Source: JBBIOU01 sp037443205 (GTDB lineage: Bacteria > Bacteroidota > Bacteroidia > Flavobacteriales_D > UBA2798). Taken from it: a stretch of DNA of 64,000 nucleotides. This document shows positions 34,923-42,875 of this stretch, in pieces. The stretch spans positions 1 to 64,000 of the forward strand of contig JBBIOU010000018.1 in the NCBI GenBank assembly GCA_037443205.1, given 5' to 3'. The notes below the pieces were generated by a model, which worked only from the letters and a program-made list of their open reading frames with translations, was not told where the DNA came from and did not search any database. Position 1 is the first letter of the stretch. The number at the start of each line of letters is the position of its first letter. The position numbers were made by a program, and so were the translations under genes.

Positions 34923-35464
34923 CATTTACTGTTTTTTTCCCTGATTTTTTTTACCGCAAAAACCGCCCCAAAAAGCAATATCGAAAAACCAATAAACACC
35001 ACAAAAGCATTCATCCAGCTTATGGCGCTTTTTAATATTACAATAAATACAATAGCTACTAAAAAAACAGTAGCTACTTCGTTCCAGATACGCAGCTTAA
35101 TAGAAGAAAATTTTACTACATCATTTTGTAATAAACGAAACAGGTAATGGCAAATAAAATGATAGATTAATAACCCCAGCACAAAACCCAACTTAACCTG
35201 CATAAAAGACATTTGCAACAATGCCGGGTTAAGTAGCAACATCCAAAAACCAAAAGTTAGCGTAAGCACCATAGATGGCCAGGTAATACCATACCAAAGC
35301 GGGCGAGAATTTTTTTTGTATGCAGCAGTTAAGATACTTCTCTCGGGCTCTTGTTTTAAATAGCTTTCTGTTTGATAAATAAATAAACGAACTATATAAA
35401 ACAAACCCGCAAACCAGGTAATTACAAAAATAATATGCAGGGCTTTTACGGTTGAATAATCCAT
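34922..35464 (-). CDS. hemJ: HemJ/CopD-like protoporphyrinogen oxidase family membrane protein
   Basis: The start at 35464 gives 180 residues (MDYSTVKALHIIFVITWFAG); an upstream TTG/ATG would add a hydrophobic stub not seen in relatives. There are five helices. The features HIIFVITWFAGLFYIVRLFI with His10 in helix 1 and KLGFVLGLLIYH in helix 3 match the HemJ (UPF0093) family, in which a histidine and a lysine are important for haem binding. HemJ oxidises protoporphyrinogen IX in haem synthesis. Its promoter faces that of the thioesterase gene. Confidence 0.85.
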   Translation of the reverse strand: MDYSTVKALHIIFVITWFAGLFYIVRLFIYQTESYLKQEPERSILTAAYKKNSRPLWYGITWPSMVLTLTFGFWMLLLNPALLQMSFMQVKLGFVLGLLIYHFICHYLFRLLQNDVVKFSSIKLRIWNEVATVFLVAIVFIVILKSAISWMNAFVVFIGFSILLFGAVFAVKKIREKNSK

Positions 35465-35469
35465 GTAAG

Positions 35470-35503
35470 CAAAGGTACAACCTAAATACAATAGTTTTTG
35501 CAA
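35470..35503 (-). promoter_or_regulatory. Promoter of hemJ
   Basis: TACCTTTG (complement of 35470-35477) with a TTG 23 bases upstream (complement of 35501-35503). The box ends five bases from the ATG, so the messenger would be leaderless. Confidence 0.55.
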
Positions 35504-35525
35504 CAGATATAAAAAATTACCTTTG
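35498..35525 (+). promoter_or_regulatory. Promoter of the thioesterase gene
   Basis: TTG at 35498-35500, 17-base spacer, TACCTTTG at 35518-35525, 14 bases before the ATG. It overlaps the divergent hemJ promoter, so the two may compete. Confidence 0.6.
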
Positions 35526-35539
35526 CAAAAATATTTTAC

Positions 35540-36049
35540 ATGAAAACCAAAACTCCGTCAGAAAGTTTAACCATTACCACCAAAGTAGTACTGCCTAACG
35601 ATACCAATCAATTAAATAACCTCTTTGGAGGAAGTTTACTCGCCTGGATGGACGAAACGGCTGCCGTATGTGCACACAGACATTGCCGCAGAGTTGTAGT
35701 TACTGCCTCTATTAACAACGTAGCATTTAAGCAACCCATTAATTTTGGGGAAATAGTTACCCTGGAAGCAAAAGTTACGCGGGCTTTTAACAGCTCTATG
35801 GAAGTATGGATAGATGTATTTGTAGAAGACCGCATTTCGGGTAAAAGAAAAAAATGCAATGAAGCCATTTTTAATTTTGTTGCTGTTGATCAAAATGGCG
35901 CACCCATTGAAGTGCCCCAAATACAACCCGAAACCGAAGAAGAAAAAAAACGCTATGAAGGAGCCTTACGCAGAAGACAATTGAGTTTAATATTGGCCGG
36001 AAAAATGAAACCCGATGACGCTACCGAATTGAAAGCGCTTTTTCAATAA
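35540..36049 (+). CDS. Acyl-CoA thioesterase, hotdog fold
   Basis: A 169-residue YciA/BFIT-type thioesterase. The family signature is near the start: LPNDTNQLNNLFGGSLLAWM, then DETAAVCAHRHC, with VVTASINNVAFKQPINFGEI following. These form the catalytic Asn/Asp region of the hotdog fold. The C-terminal third (PETEEEKKRYEGALRRRQL) is helical. It hydrolyses acyl-CoA esters; chain length cannot be inferred. The 3' end overlaps the convergent GT9 gene by 29 bases. Confidence 0.92.
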   Translation: MKTKTPSESLTITTKVVLPNDTNQLNNLFGGSLLAWMDETAAVCAHRHCRRVVVTASINNVAFKQPINFGEIVTLEAKVTRAFNSSMEVWIDVFVEDRISGKRKKCNEAIFNFVAVDQNGAPIEVPQIQPETEEEKKRYEGALRRRQLSLILAGKMKPDDATELKALFQ

Positions 36050-37046
36050 AACCCATTATTTTAAACTCATCCTGGCGATTCATGCAATTAAAATGTTTTT
36101 TAGGACATTGCTTAAAACCAATTTTTGAACAAGGTCTGCAGCTTAAACCATTTACCTCAGAGATGAATAAATTTCGGTTTTCGCTATTTTTTGCCGACAG
36201 CAATTCTGAGTTACTTAAAGTTTTTCCAAAATAGGGGTACATGCCAAATTCGGGGATGGTGCTGCCCCAAAGCGATACAATGGTTTTTTGGTACGCTGCC
36301 GCAATATGCATCATGCCTGTGTCGTGGCTGATAACAAGCGCTGCATTTTTTATAAGTCCTGCAGATTCATAGATATTTAATTTGCCGCAAAAATTTAATA
36401 CATGCCCGCAAGCCAAAGAAATTTGTTCGCCCATAGCGGTATCATTTTTACCTCCTAATAAAACCACCGGATAGTTAATTTTAAGGCACAAGCTTATTAT
36501 TTTTTCTGCCGGCATTTGTTTGGTAGCAAATTGCGCTCCTATAGCTACAGCAATATAATCATGCGGCTTTAATTGCGGGGCAATATCTTCCAATTTTACC
36601 TCCGGGGTAAAAAAATTCAGACCTTCATTGTCATTATAAACTTCTAAATTTTTTACCGCTTCAAAGTATCTGTCAACAACATGCACCGGTGGCAAAACTT
36701 TGACATTTTTAAAATTAACCGCAAGCCATTTTTTTATATTTATCTTAGGGAATGCATAAAACTTACTTTTTACCCGCAGTTTAATCAATCGGGTTCTTAA
36801 GTTGTTATGCAAATCAATAATATATGTGTATTGCTCGCTTTTAATTTGTTTAATAAGCACATCCAAATCATCATCAAGCAACAATAATTTATTGATATAA
36901 GGATTTAAAGCTACTAACCCGGCATATTGCTTTTTGGTGCAAAAGTGCAATTCTGCATGGGGATATTTTTTTCTGACGCATCTTACAACAGGACTGGTAA
37001 GCACTATATCACCAATGGAGCTAAAGCGTATAATTAATATTTTCAC
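36021..37046 (-). CDS. Glycosyltransferase family 9 (heptosyltransferase-like)
   Basis: Start choice: a GTG at 37046 gives MKILIIRFSSIGDIVLTSPV, the usual family start, whereas the TTG at 37052 adds two residues; there is no in-frame ATG here. The 341-residue protein has the GT9 N-terminal motif above, VALNPYINKLLLLDDDL, the conserved ALVISHDTGMMHIAAAY near 250 and VSLWGSTIPEFGMYP. GT9 enzymes add heptose or similar sugars to LPS core; the donor is not known here. No other LPS genes are adjacent. Confidence 0.9.
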   Translation of the reverse strand: MKILIIRFSSIGDIVLTSPVVRCVRKKYPHAELHFCTKKQYAGLVALNPYINKLLLLDDDLDVLIKQIKSEQYTYIIDLHNNLRTRLIKLRVKSKFYAFPKINIKKWLAVNFKNVKVLPPVHVVDRYFEAVKNLEVYNDNEGLNFFTPEVKLEDIAPQLKPHDYIAVAIGAQFATKQMPAEKIISLCLKINYPVVLLGGKNDTAMGEQISLACGHVLNFCGKLNIYESAGLIKNAALVISHDTGMMHIAAAYQKTIVSLWGSTIPEFGMYPYFGKTLSNSELLSAKNSENRNLFISEVNGLSCRPCSKIGFKQCPKKHFNCMNRQDEFKIMGFIEKALSIR

Positions 37047-37049
37047 ATC

Positions 37050-37080
37050 CAAAAATAATAACTATAAACATGCGCAACAA
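37050..37080 (-). promoter_or_regulatory. Promoter of the GT9 gene
   Basis: TATTTTTG (complement of 37050-37057), with TTG 17 or 20 bases upstream (complement of 37075-37077 or 37078-37080). The box ends three bases from the preferred GTG start. Confidence 0.5.
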
Positions 37081-37101
37081 TAATATTTCTACATTCGCAT
37101 T

Positions 37102-37878
37102 ATGCAATTCATAGATACACATTGCCATTTGTATGCCAGCGAGTTTAGCAATGATATAGATGCAGTAATTAACGCTGCACGTAAAAATAATATTTGCAAA
37201 ATCTTTCTGCCTAATATTGACCCGGAAAGCATTCAAAGTATGCATCAATTAGCCGAATCAGATAAGCAATTATTTTATCCCATGATGGGACTTCATCCCT
37301 GCTCGGTAAAAACTGATTATGAAAAACAACTCGAAATAATAGAGCATCATCTCCTTTCGGGATATAAATACTATGGCATTGGCGAAACAGGCATAGATTT
37401 ATACTGGGATAAAACTTATTTGAACGAACAAAAAAAATCCTTTATTCAACATATTATATGGGCTAAAAAATACCGCTTACCCTTAATTATTCATGTCCGG
37501 GAATCGTTTGATGAAGTTTTAGAAATACTTGACACACATAATGATAATACTCTGAAAGGTATTTTTCATTGTTTTACAGGAACTCTTGAACAGGCCAGAC
37601 ACATTATTAATTACGGAGGCTTTTTACTGGGTATTGGCGGAGTACTTACCTTTAAAAGCAGCAACTTGCCCCAGGTACTTACAAACATACCCATTGAAAA
37701 AATTGTTTTGGAAACAGACGCTCCCTATTTGGCTCCGGTACCTTTTCGGGGAAAAAGAAACGAACCCGCTTATTTATTTTACATTGCACAAAAATTAGCC
37801 GATATTTACAACCTTAGCTTAGCAGAAACTGCCCGCATAACCAGCCAAAATGCAAACCATATTTTTTGTACTTCATGA
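37102..37878 (+). CDS. tatD: TatD family metal-dependent hydrolase/DNase
   Basis: A 258-residue TIM-barrel hydrolase of normal length. Metal ligands are visible: DTHCHLY (5-11), the Glu in GIGETGIDLYWDKTY, H in LIIHVRES, H in GIFHCFTG and D in LETDAPYLAPVPFRG. TatD enzymes are Mg-dependent 3'-5' exonucleases or act in DNA repair and quality control. The stop overlaps the ATG of the asparaginase gene (ATGA, 37875-37878), so the two are coupled. Confidence 0.94.
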   Translation: MQFIDTHCHLYASEFSNDIDAVINAARKNNICKIFLPNIDPESIQSMHQLAESDKQLFYPMMGLHPCSVKTDYEKQLEIIEHHLLSGYKYYGIGETGIDLYWDKTYLNEQKKSFIQHIIWAKKYRLPLIIHVRESFDEVLEILDTHNDNTLKGIFHCFTGTLEQARHIINYGGFLLGIGGVLTFKSSNLPQVLTNIPIEKIVLETDAPYLAPVPFRGKRNEPAYLFYIAQKLADIYNLSLAETARITSQNANHIFCTS

Positions 37879-38906
37879 GTAAATCGAACATACTGCTTAT
37901 TTATACCGGTGGAACCATAGGAATGATAGAAGACGCCCAAAGCGGGCAACTAAAACCCTTTAATTTTAAATACCTGTATAAACAGGTACCCGAGCTGAAA
38001 AGATTGCCGGTGAACATCAAAACCGAATCTTTTCTCAAACCCATAGATTCATCCGACATGAATCCCCAATATTGGTTGGAAATAGTTAGAATTATAGAAA
38101 AAAACTACATACTTTTTGATGGTTTTGTGATTTTACACGGGTCTGATACCATGGCATATACTGCCTCTGCTTTAAGTTTTTTACTCGAAAATTTATCTAA
38201 ACCGGTAATATTAACCGGCTCGCAATTACCCATAGGTAAAATACGTACCGATGGCAAAGAAAATCTGATTACAGCCATAGAAATTGCTGCCGCAAAAAAC
38301 AACAAAGGTCAAGCCTTGGTTCCGGAAGTATGCATCTACTTTGAATACAGACTGCTACGCGGCAATCGTACCACAAAAATCAGCGCTGCTCACTTTAATG
38401 CCTTTGCATCAGGCAACTATCCTTTTTTAGCCACAGCCGGGGTAGATATTATTTATAATTTTTCGGTAATCAGAAAACCGACTAACTTAACATTTAAAAC
38501 TTACAAACTTATTAATAATCAGGTAGCTATTTTAAAAATTTTTCCGGGCATACAAGCTGAAACCGTTGAATGTATTGCAAAAACACCGGGACTTAAGGGG
38601 CTTATTATCGAAACTTTTGGTGCCGGCAACACCACCACCGACAAACGCTTTTTAAACGCTATCCATAAAGTTATCCGGTCGGGAATCATCGTTTGCAACG
38701 TAACACAATGCAGCAGTGGATTTGTAGAGCAAGGCAAATACCAAACCAGCTTAGCACTAAAAAATATGGGAGTGATAGGCGCAGCCGACATGACCACCGA
38801 AGCCGCATTAACCAAACTTATGTGGTTACTGGCCCATTCGTCCAACCCTAAACAAATAAAAAAACTGTTTACTAAAAACCTGAGGGGGGAACTTACCGAA
38901 AACTAA
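37875..38906 (+). CDS. ansA: Type I (cytoplasmic) asparaginase
   Basis: The ATG at 37875 gives 343 residues. It has the two threonine motifs of the family, LLIYTGGTIGMIED (about 6-19) and VILHGSDTMAYTASALSFLL (about 85-104), and the SQLPIGKIRTDGKENLITAI segment typical of type I enzymes. There is no signal peptide, so it is cytoplasmic. It hydrolyses L-asparagine to aspartate and ammonia. It is translationally coupled to tatD. Confidence 0.93.
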   Translation: MSKSNILLIYTGGTIGMIEDAQSGQLKPFNFKYLYKQVPELKRLPVNIKTESFLKPIDSSDMNPQYWLEIVRIIEKNYILFDGFVILHGSDTMAYTASALSFLLENLSKPVILTGSQLPIGKIRTDGKENLITAIEIAAAKNNKGQALVPEVCIYFEYRLLRGNRTTKISAAHFNAFASGNYPFLATAGVDIIYNFSVIRKPTNLTFKTYKLINNQVAILKIFPGIQAETVECIAKTPGLKGLIIETFGAGNTTTDKRFLNAIHKVIRSGIIVCNVTQCSSGFVEQGKYQTSLALKNMGVIGAADMTTEAALTKLMWLLAHSSNPKQIKKLFTKNLRGELTEN

Positions 38907-39012
38907 GCATTTTTAAACCTTAATATTTTTGTAAACGACATATTTTGACAATGTGTAATATTTTTTAGTAATTTGCCCGCTGTTTTAAAAAGTTCTTTAC
39001 ATATATACCCAT

Positions 39013-39100
39013 GGAGAGGTGGCCGAGTGGTTGAAGGCGCACGCCTGGAAAGTGTGTTTACGCCAAAAGCGTAACGAGGGTTCGAATCCCTCTCTCTCCG
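39013..39100 (+). tRNA. tRNA-Ser (anticodon GGA)
   Basis: 88 bases folding as a class II tRNA. The acceptor GGAGAGG pairs with TCTCTCC (one G-U) before discriminator G. The anticodon stem CACGC/GTGTG holds loop CTGGAAA with anticodon GGA at 39047-39049. A long variable arm and the GGTTCGAATCC T-arm are present. CCA is not encoded. It reads UCC and UCU. Confidence 0.95.
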
Positions 39101-39266
39101 CTAAGGAGTAAAGAGTTAGCCAAACAGGATTCGAACGAAGGGATGGAAAAGGGTTCGAAACGAACGAAGTGAGTTAGCGAATTCCTTATAGAAAAGAATC
39201 GTCTCATTCGCAATCCCTCTCTCTCCGCTAAGGAGTAAAGAGTAAATTATAACGGATTTGAACGAA
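39085..39266 (+). repeat. Tandem duplication of tRNA-Ser 3' end, period 127 bp
   Basis: A 32-bp perfect direct repeat lies at 39085-39116 and 39212-39243: the last 16 bases of the tRNA plus CTAAGGAGTAAAGAGT. Ten non-matching bases later both copies continue with GGATTCGAACGAA (39127-39139) or GGATTTGAACGAA (39254-39266), so the period is 127 bp. The DNA between also has T-arm-like words (GGGTTCGAAACGAACGAAG). The second copy does not fold as a tRNA. The rest of the gap up to 39374 is A+T-rich, with no other feature seen. Confidence 0.8.
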
Positions 39267-39374
39267 AATATTTTTTACCACTTTACTCCAATAACAAACC
39301 GTTAGTTAACTTTGTAGATGCAAAAACAATTAAACAATAAAAAGCAAGTTTTTTAAAACCAATACCCAAACAAC

Positions 39375-40178
39375 ATGAAAAAGTTATTCTCATTCATTGC
39401 CCTTTCAGGTTTCCTGTTTTTAGGAACAATAGTTAAAGCAGAGGATTCTATACCAAGTAATACCTCAGGTACAGCAACAACTACGGTAACCGCCAAAACT
39501 GATGCGCAACCCCAGGAAAAAGTTGTTGAAGCAACAACCTCTCAGGTAATTAAACAAAAATTTATTGAGGGCGGACCAATCTGGATGGCTCCGGTATTAT
39601 TGTGTTTAATTCTTGGATTAGCTATTTGTATAGAAAGAATTATTTATTTGAATATGGCCACCACCAATACCGATAAACTTTTAAGCAAAATTGAAGATGC
39701 CCTGAAAAATGGTGGTGTTGAAAGCGCCAAAGAAATATGCCGTAACACCCGCGGCCCTGTTGCATCTATTTTTTATCAAGGATTAGATCGCAGCGAAGAA
39801 GGTTTGGAGATGGTAGAAAAATCTATCTTAGCTTATGGCAGTGTGCAAACCGGACAATTAGAAAAAGGACTTAGCTGGATTGCCTTATTTATTGCACTTG
39901 CTCCCATGCTCGGGTTCTTAGGTACCGTAATTGGTATGATTGGCGCATTTGATGCTATTGCGATAGCCAAAAACATTTCGCCTGATGTTGTAGCAGGTGG
40001 TATTAAAGTTGCCTTATTAACCACAGTTGCCGGTCTTATTGTGGCAATTGTACTGCAGATATTTTACAATTACATCGTTTCAAAAATTGATGGAATCATT
40101 AACGAAATGGAAGATTCATCCATTAATTTTATGGATATACTTATCAAAAGTAAAGTAGTTGCTGAAGGCAGCAAGTAA
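39375..40178 (+). CDS. exbB: MotA/TolQ/ExbB proton channel family protein
   Basis: A 267-residue protein with an N-terminal signal-like helix (1-22), a Thr/Ala-rich linker (about 25-60) and three membrane helices near 68-90, 165-188 and 203-230. The family signature appears as APMLGFLGTVIGMIGAFDAI and later VAGGIKVALLTTVAGLIVAI. With ExbD partners it forms the proton channel that energises TonB-dependent import. It starts a four-gene rightward operon (exbB, small membrane protein, two exbD). A good candidate client, a TonB-dependent receptor, lies at 44050-46446. Confidence 0.93.
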   Translation: MKKLFSFIALSGFLFLGTIVKAEDSIPSNTSGTATTTVTAKTDAQPQEKVVEATTSQVIKQKFIEGGPIWMAPVLLCLILGLAICIERIIYLNMATTNTDKLLSKIEDALKNGGVESAKEICRNTRGPVASIFYQGLDRSEEGLEMVEKSILAYGSVQTGQLEKGLSWIALFIALAPMLGFLGTVIGMIGAFDAIAIAKNISPDVVAGGIKVALLTTVAGLIVAIVLQIFYNYIVSKIDGIINEMEDSSINFMDILIKSKVVAEGSK

Positions 40179-40200
40179 TTTTCTAACTAACAATATTATT

Positions 40201-40665
40201 ATGAGCGAAAAGATTTTAAAATTAAGCACCATTTTACTAAAAAGAGCCATTCAGCTAACAGGCATTGTATTGTGTGTAATTATTTTTATGGGAGAAAAAA
40301 CTGACCCTGAAACCGGCACAGAACTACATGCCATGGGTGCTATTGGCACTTCAATAAGCATGGTTACCTGGATAATCTCCGCTTGTTTTATTTTTTGGGT
40401 AATTTTTGCCGTATATAAAGTAATCAGCCGGCCTAAAAAAAGCATTAACAGCCTTATTGGTATTGCAGTTATGGCAATTATTGCAATCATTTCCTGGTCT
40501 ATTGCTACTGATGAAGTATTACTAAGCTGGGTAAAAAGCGGTAATCCCGATTTTACTCCGGCCAACAGTAAATTCTCCGATTTTGGCCTCAATATGCTAT
40601 ATATTACTTTTGGCTTATTGGTTTTAACCATTATTTACGCAGAAGTTTCTAAACTCTTCAAATAA
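40201..40665 (+). CDS. Membrane protein between exbB and exbD
   Basis: The ATG at 40201, 22 bases after exbB, gives 154 residues; an earlier in-frame start inside exbB is rejected. Four helices are predicted (about 13-31, 50-75, 82-102 and 130-150), with a polar loop EKTDPETGTELHAMG and a second loop DEVLLSWVKSGNPDFTPANS. I know no named family. Its place in the operon suggests a link to the ExbB/ExbD complex; similar unknown membrane genes occur there in other Bacteroidota. Confidence 0.75.
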   Translation: MSEKILKLSTILLKRAIQLTGIVLCVIIFMGEKTDPETGTELHAMGAIGTSISMVTWIISACFIFWVIFAVYKVISRPKKSINSLIGIAVMAIIAIISWSIATDEVLLSWVKSGNPDFTPANSKFSDFGLNMLYITFGLLVLTIIYAEVSKLFK

Positions 40666-40672
40666 TTATACC

Positions 40673-41410
40673 ATGGCAAGAAGAGAGATAGGAGAAATAA
40701 ATGCAGGTTCGATGGCTGATATAGCCTTTCTATTGCTGATTTTCTTTTTGGTTACTACCACCATGGAAACCGATGAGGGTATTACCCGCATTTTACCTCA
40801 AAAATGGCCTAAAGATATCCCGATACCTGAAATTGATATAAGAAAAAGAGATGTGTTTGAAGTACTGGTAAATGCCGAAGATTATTTATATGTGGAGGAA
40901 AAATATGTTGATTTGAAAGACATATACCCTATGTGTAAGGAGTTTATGACAAACCCGGAAAACAAGGAAGATTTACCGGAAATGATTTTGGTAACCGAAG
41001 AGCTGGCAAAGGAAAAAGTAAATTTCTTTATGGAAGAAATTAAGAAAGACTCTATAAACAACAATGGTAAAATGGCTGCCTTGTTAAATGCCGACCTAAA
41101 AGACTGGCAGGATAAACTGCTTGCCGTACAGGTTAATAAAGAGCCTTTCAGAACATTGCCTAAGTTTGCCGTAATATCACTGCAAAACAACACAGGTACC
41201 TCCTATAAAATGTATATTGATGTGCAAAATGAATTGCAGCGTGTAATTAATGACTTAAGAGATGAAAAATCAAAACAGCTTTTTAATAAAAGCTATTTTG
41301 AACTGGATGAAAAAAATGAAGAAGACAAAATAAAGTTAAGAGTGTTAAGGGCTATCTATCCTCAAAAAATTGCAGAAAAAGAACCTTCTAACCTTGGCGA
41401 TACTTATTAA
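40673..41410 (+). CDS. exbD: ExbD/TolR family protein (long form)
   Basis: A 245-residue protein with one N-terminal helix (SMADIAFLLLIFFLVTTTM, about 12-30) that holds the conserved proton-path Asp, followed by a long periplasmic domain. It is about 100 residues longer than typical ExbD, with an inserted charged region (about 90-160) and the usual C-terminal fold (MYIDVQNELQRVINDLRDEK). It starts seven bases after the previous gene and lies 12 bases before the second ExbD. Confidence 0.9.
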   Translation: MARREIGEINAGSMADIAFLLLIFFLVTTTMETDEGITRILPQKWPKDIPIPEIDIRKRDVFEVLVNAEDYLYVEEKYVDLKDIYPMCKEFMTNPENKEDLPEMILVTEELAKEKVNFFMEEIKKDSINNNGKMAALLNADLKDWQDKLLAVQVNKEPFRTLPKFAVISLQNNTGTSYKMYIDVQNELQRVINDLRDEKSKQLFNKSYFELDEKNEEDKIKLRVLRAIYPQKIAEKEPSNLGDTY

Positions 41411-41422
41411 AATAAATTGACT

Positions 41423-41890
41423 ATGTCTAAATTCAGAAAAAAAGGTAAAAAAAGCGCCCCCGGAGTTTCTACGGCTTCCTTGCCCGATATTGTGTTTATG
41501 CTGCTTTTCTTTTTCATGGTTACTACCACCATGCGCGAAGTTGATTTAAAACTGGAAATTAAAAAACCCGAAGCCAGTGAAATAGTTAAATTAGAAAACA
41601 AATCGTTGGTTGATTATATATATGTTGGTTTCCCTTTAAGCCCCGAAAAATATGGTAATAACCCGCGCATACAATTAGAAGATCAGATAGTAAACAGCAC
41701 CACAGATATTGGACCCTGGAAAAAAAGAAGAAACCTGTTGCGAAATGAGGAAGATGTATTGCAGGTTACTAATTCATTAAAAGTAGATGAAAAAGTACGT
41801 ATGGGCATCATATCAAAAATCAAAGCTGAACTCAGAGAAATAGATGCGCTGAAAATAAATTATTCTACAGGAAAAAAAACCGAAGAATAA
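41423..41890 (+). CDS. exbD: ExbD/TolR family protein (short form)
   Basis: The ATG at 41423 gives 155 residues with a basic N-terminus (MSKFRKKGKKSAPG), the Asp-bearing helix SLPDIVFMLLFFFMVTTTMR (about 20-39) and a compact periplasmic domain. It probably forms a heteromer with the long ExbD next door, as in other Bacteroidota that carry ExbD pairs. The gene ends the operon; a 10-bp inverted repeat lies 62 bases downstream, within the convergent CPBP gene. Confidence 0.9.
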   Translation: MSKFRKKGKKSAPGVSTASLPDIVFMLLFFFMVTTTMREVDLKLEIKKPEASEIVKLENKSLVDYIYVGFPLSPEKYGNNPRIQLEDQIVNSTTDIGPWKKRRNLLRNEEDVLQVTNSLKVDEKVRMGIISKIKAELREIDALKINYSTGKKTEE

Positions 41891-41921
41891 GTATTATACT
41901 CATAAAGAATAATATTATAAG

Positions 41922-42827
41922 TTAATACAAGGATTTTTTAAACTTCAGTATACAGGCTGCCCCCAAAAGGCAGCCTGTTATGCTTATAATTACTTCCGCT
42001 GAATTATTTGCTCCAAAATATTCGATGGTTGAATCTATTTGCCCTGATGCAGCCAAAAAAGCCAATGAAAGACTTAAAAAATTATTGATAAAATGCGCCC
42101 AGATACTGTATTTAATGTTTCCCGAATAAAGAAACAAATAACCCAATAATAAGCCTAAAAATAAGCGTGGTAAAAAATAATATATTTCCAGATGAAAAAA
42201 ACTAAACACTACAGCGGCCACAAAAACTGCTGTATGTTTGTTTTTAAATATTTCGGTTAATTTATTTTGTAAAAACGTCCTGAACATCAATTCTTCGCTG
42301 ATAGCCGGCATAAGTGCAAACACAAATACATTTATTACAAAAACAGAAAAGGAATCGTTATAAATTAATGCTGCACTTAGTTTTGTATTTTCTGTATTAA
42401 TTTGTTCCATGAATAAAAATTCATCCGGTAAGGGTAAACGCAGGTTTATATCAAGCAGTAAATTTGCCATAGGTAATGAAAAAATAAAAACCAGGCTGCA
42501 CCATATAAGCGGTTTGATAAATACAGATTTATGTAAACAAAGCGTTTGCTGTTGCTTATCACCGCAAAGCCATGACCAAATAACAACCGGTAAAACCAAC
42601 ATACCCAAATGATTTATAAGGAGCAACCACCTGTAGGTATATTGTGTTTGCACATCGTCAATATTCTCTAAGGCCTGGCTTGCGGCAATGTCAATACCGT
42701 AAAACAAATACATCAACATTCTGCCGGTTAAAACCGCCATAACACTGCCGGCAATCATTAAAATAAACAGTACAATTAAATGTTGCGAAAAGGGTTTATC
42801 TTTGAGTATTCCTTGTAAATGCCGCAT
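41922..42827 (-). CDS. CPBP family intramembrane metalloprotease
   Basis: A 301-residue protein with about eight helices. The CPBP signature is intact: EELMFRTFLQNKL near 180 (EE..FR), FSFFHLEIYYFLPR (second motif, His) and the final IWAHFINNF (His, Asn). Members cleave membrane-bound substrates or process prenylated/CAAX-like or bacteriocin peptides; the substrate here is unknown. Its promoter region is shared with dusB in divergent orientation. Confidence 0.9.
   Translation of the reverse strand: MRHLQGILKDKPFSQHLIVLFILMIAGSVMAVLTGRMLMYLFYGIDIAASQALENIDDVQTQYTYRWLLLINHLGMLVLPVVIWSWLCGDKQQQTLCLHKSVFIKPLIWCSLVFIFSLPMANLLLDINLRLPLPDEFLFMEQINTENTKLSAALIYNDSFSVFVINVFVFALMPAISEELMFRTFLQNKLTEIFKNKHTAVFVAAVVFSFFHLEIYYFLPRLFLGLLLGYLFLYSGNIKYSIWAHFINNFLSLSLAFLAASGQIDSTIEYFGANNSAEVIISITGCLLGAACILKFKKSLY
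41952..41978. repeat. Perfect 10-bp inverted repeat in the 3' end of the CPBP gene
   Basis: ACAGGCTGCC, loop CCCAAAA, GGCAGCCTGT. It might end exbD transcripts coming from the left, but no T run follows on either strand. Confidence 0.4.
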
Positions 42828-42832
42828 GGCAG

Positions 42833-42840
42833 CAAAGGTA
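42833..42840 (-). promoter_or_regulatory. -7 box of the CPBP gene
   Basis: TACCTTTG on the minus strand, ending five bases from the ATG at 42827. No -33 TTG at normal spacing. Confidence 0.45.
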
Positions 42841-42863
42841 ATTATACTTAGCTAAATAAGCCT

Positions 42864-42871
42864 TACCTTTG
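42864..42871 (+). promoter_or_regulatory. -7 box of dusB
   Basis: TACCTTTG, ending four bases before the TTG start at 42876. It mirrors the divergent CPBP box 23 bases to the left. No clear -33 TTG. Confidence 0.45.
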
Positions 42872-42875
42872 TGTG

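Noticed and set aside
34772..35035. Rightward 87-codon frame between hflX and hemJ
   Set aside because: It lies across the dispersed repeat and the antisense of the hemJ 3' end; composition and codon pattern are not those of a gene.
39140..39228. A second tRNA after tRNA-Ser
   Set aside because: Only the 3' half is repeated; there is no matching acceptor 5' strand, D-arm or anticodon arm.
39085..39266. Genomic island att site at tRNA-Ser
   Set aside because: The repeats are only 127 bp apart and no integrase or cargo genes lie near; kept only as a tandem duplication.
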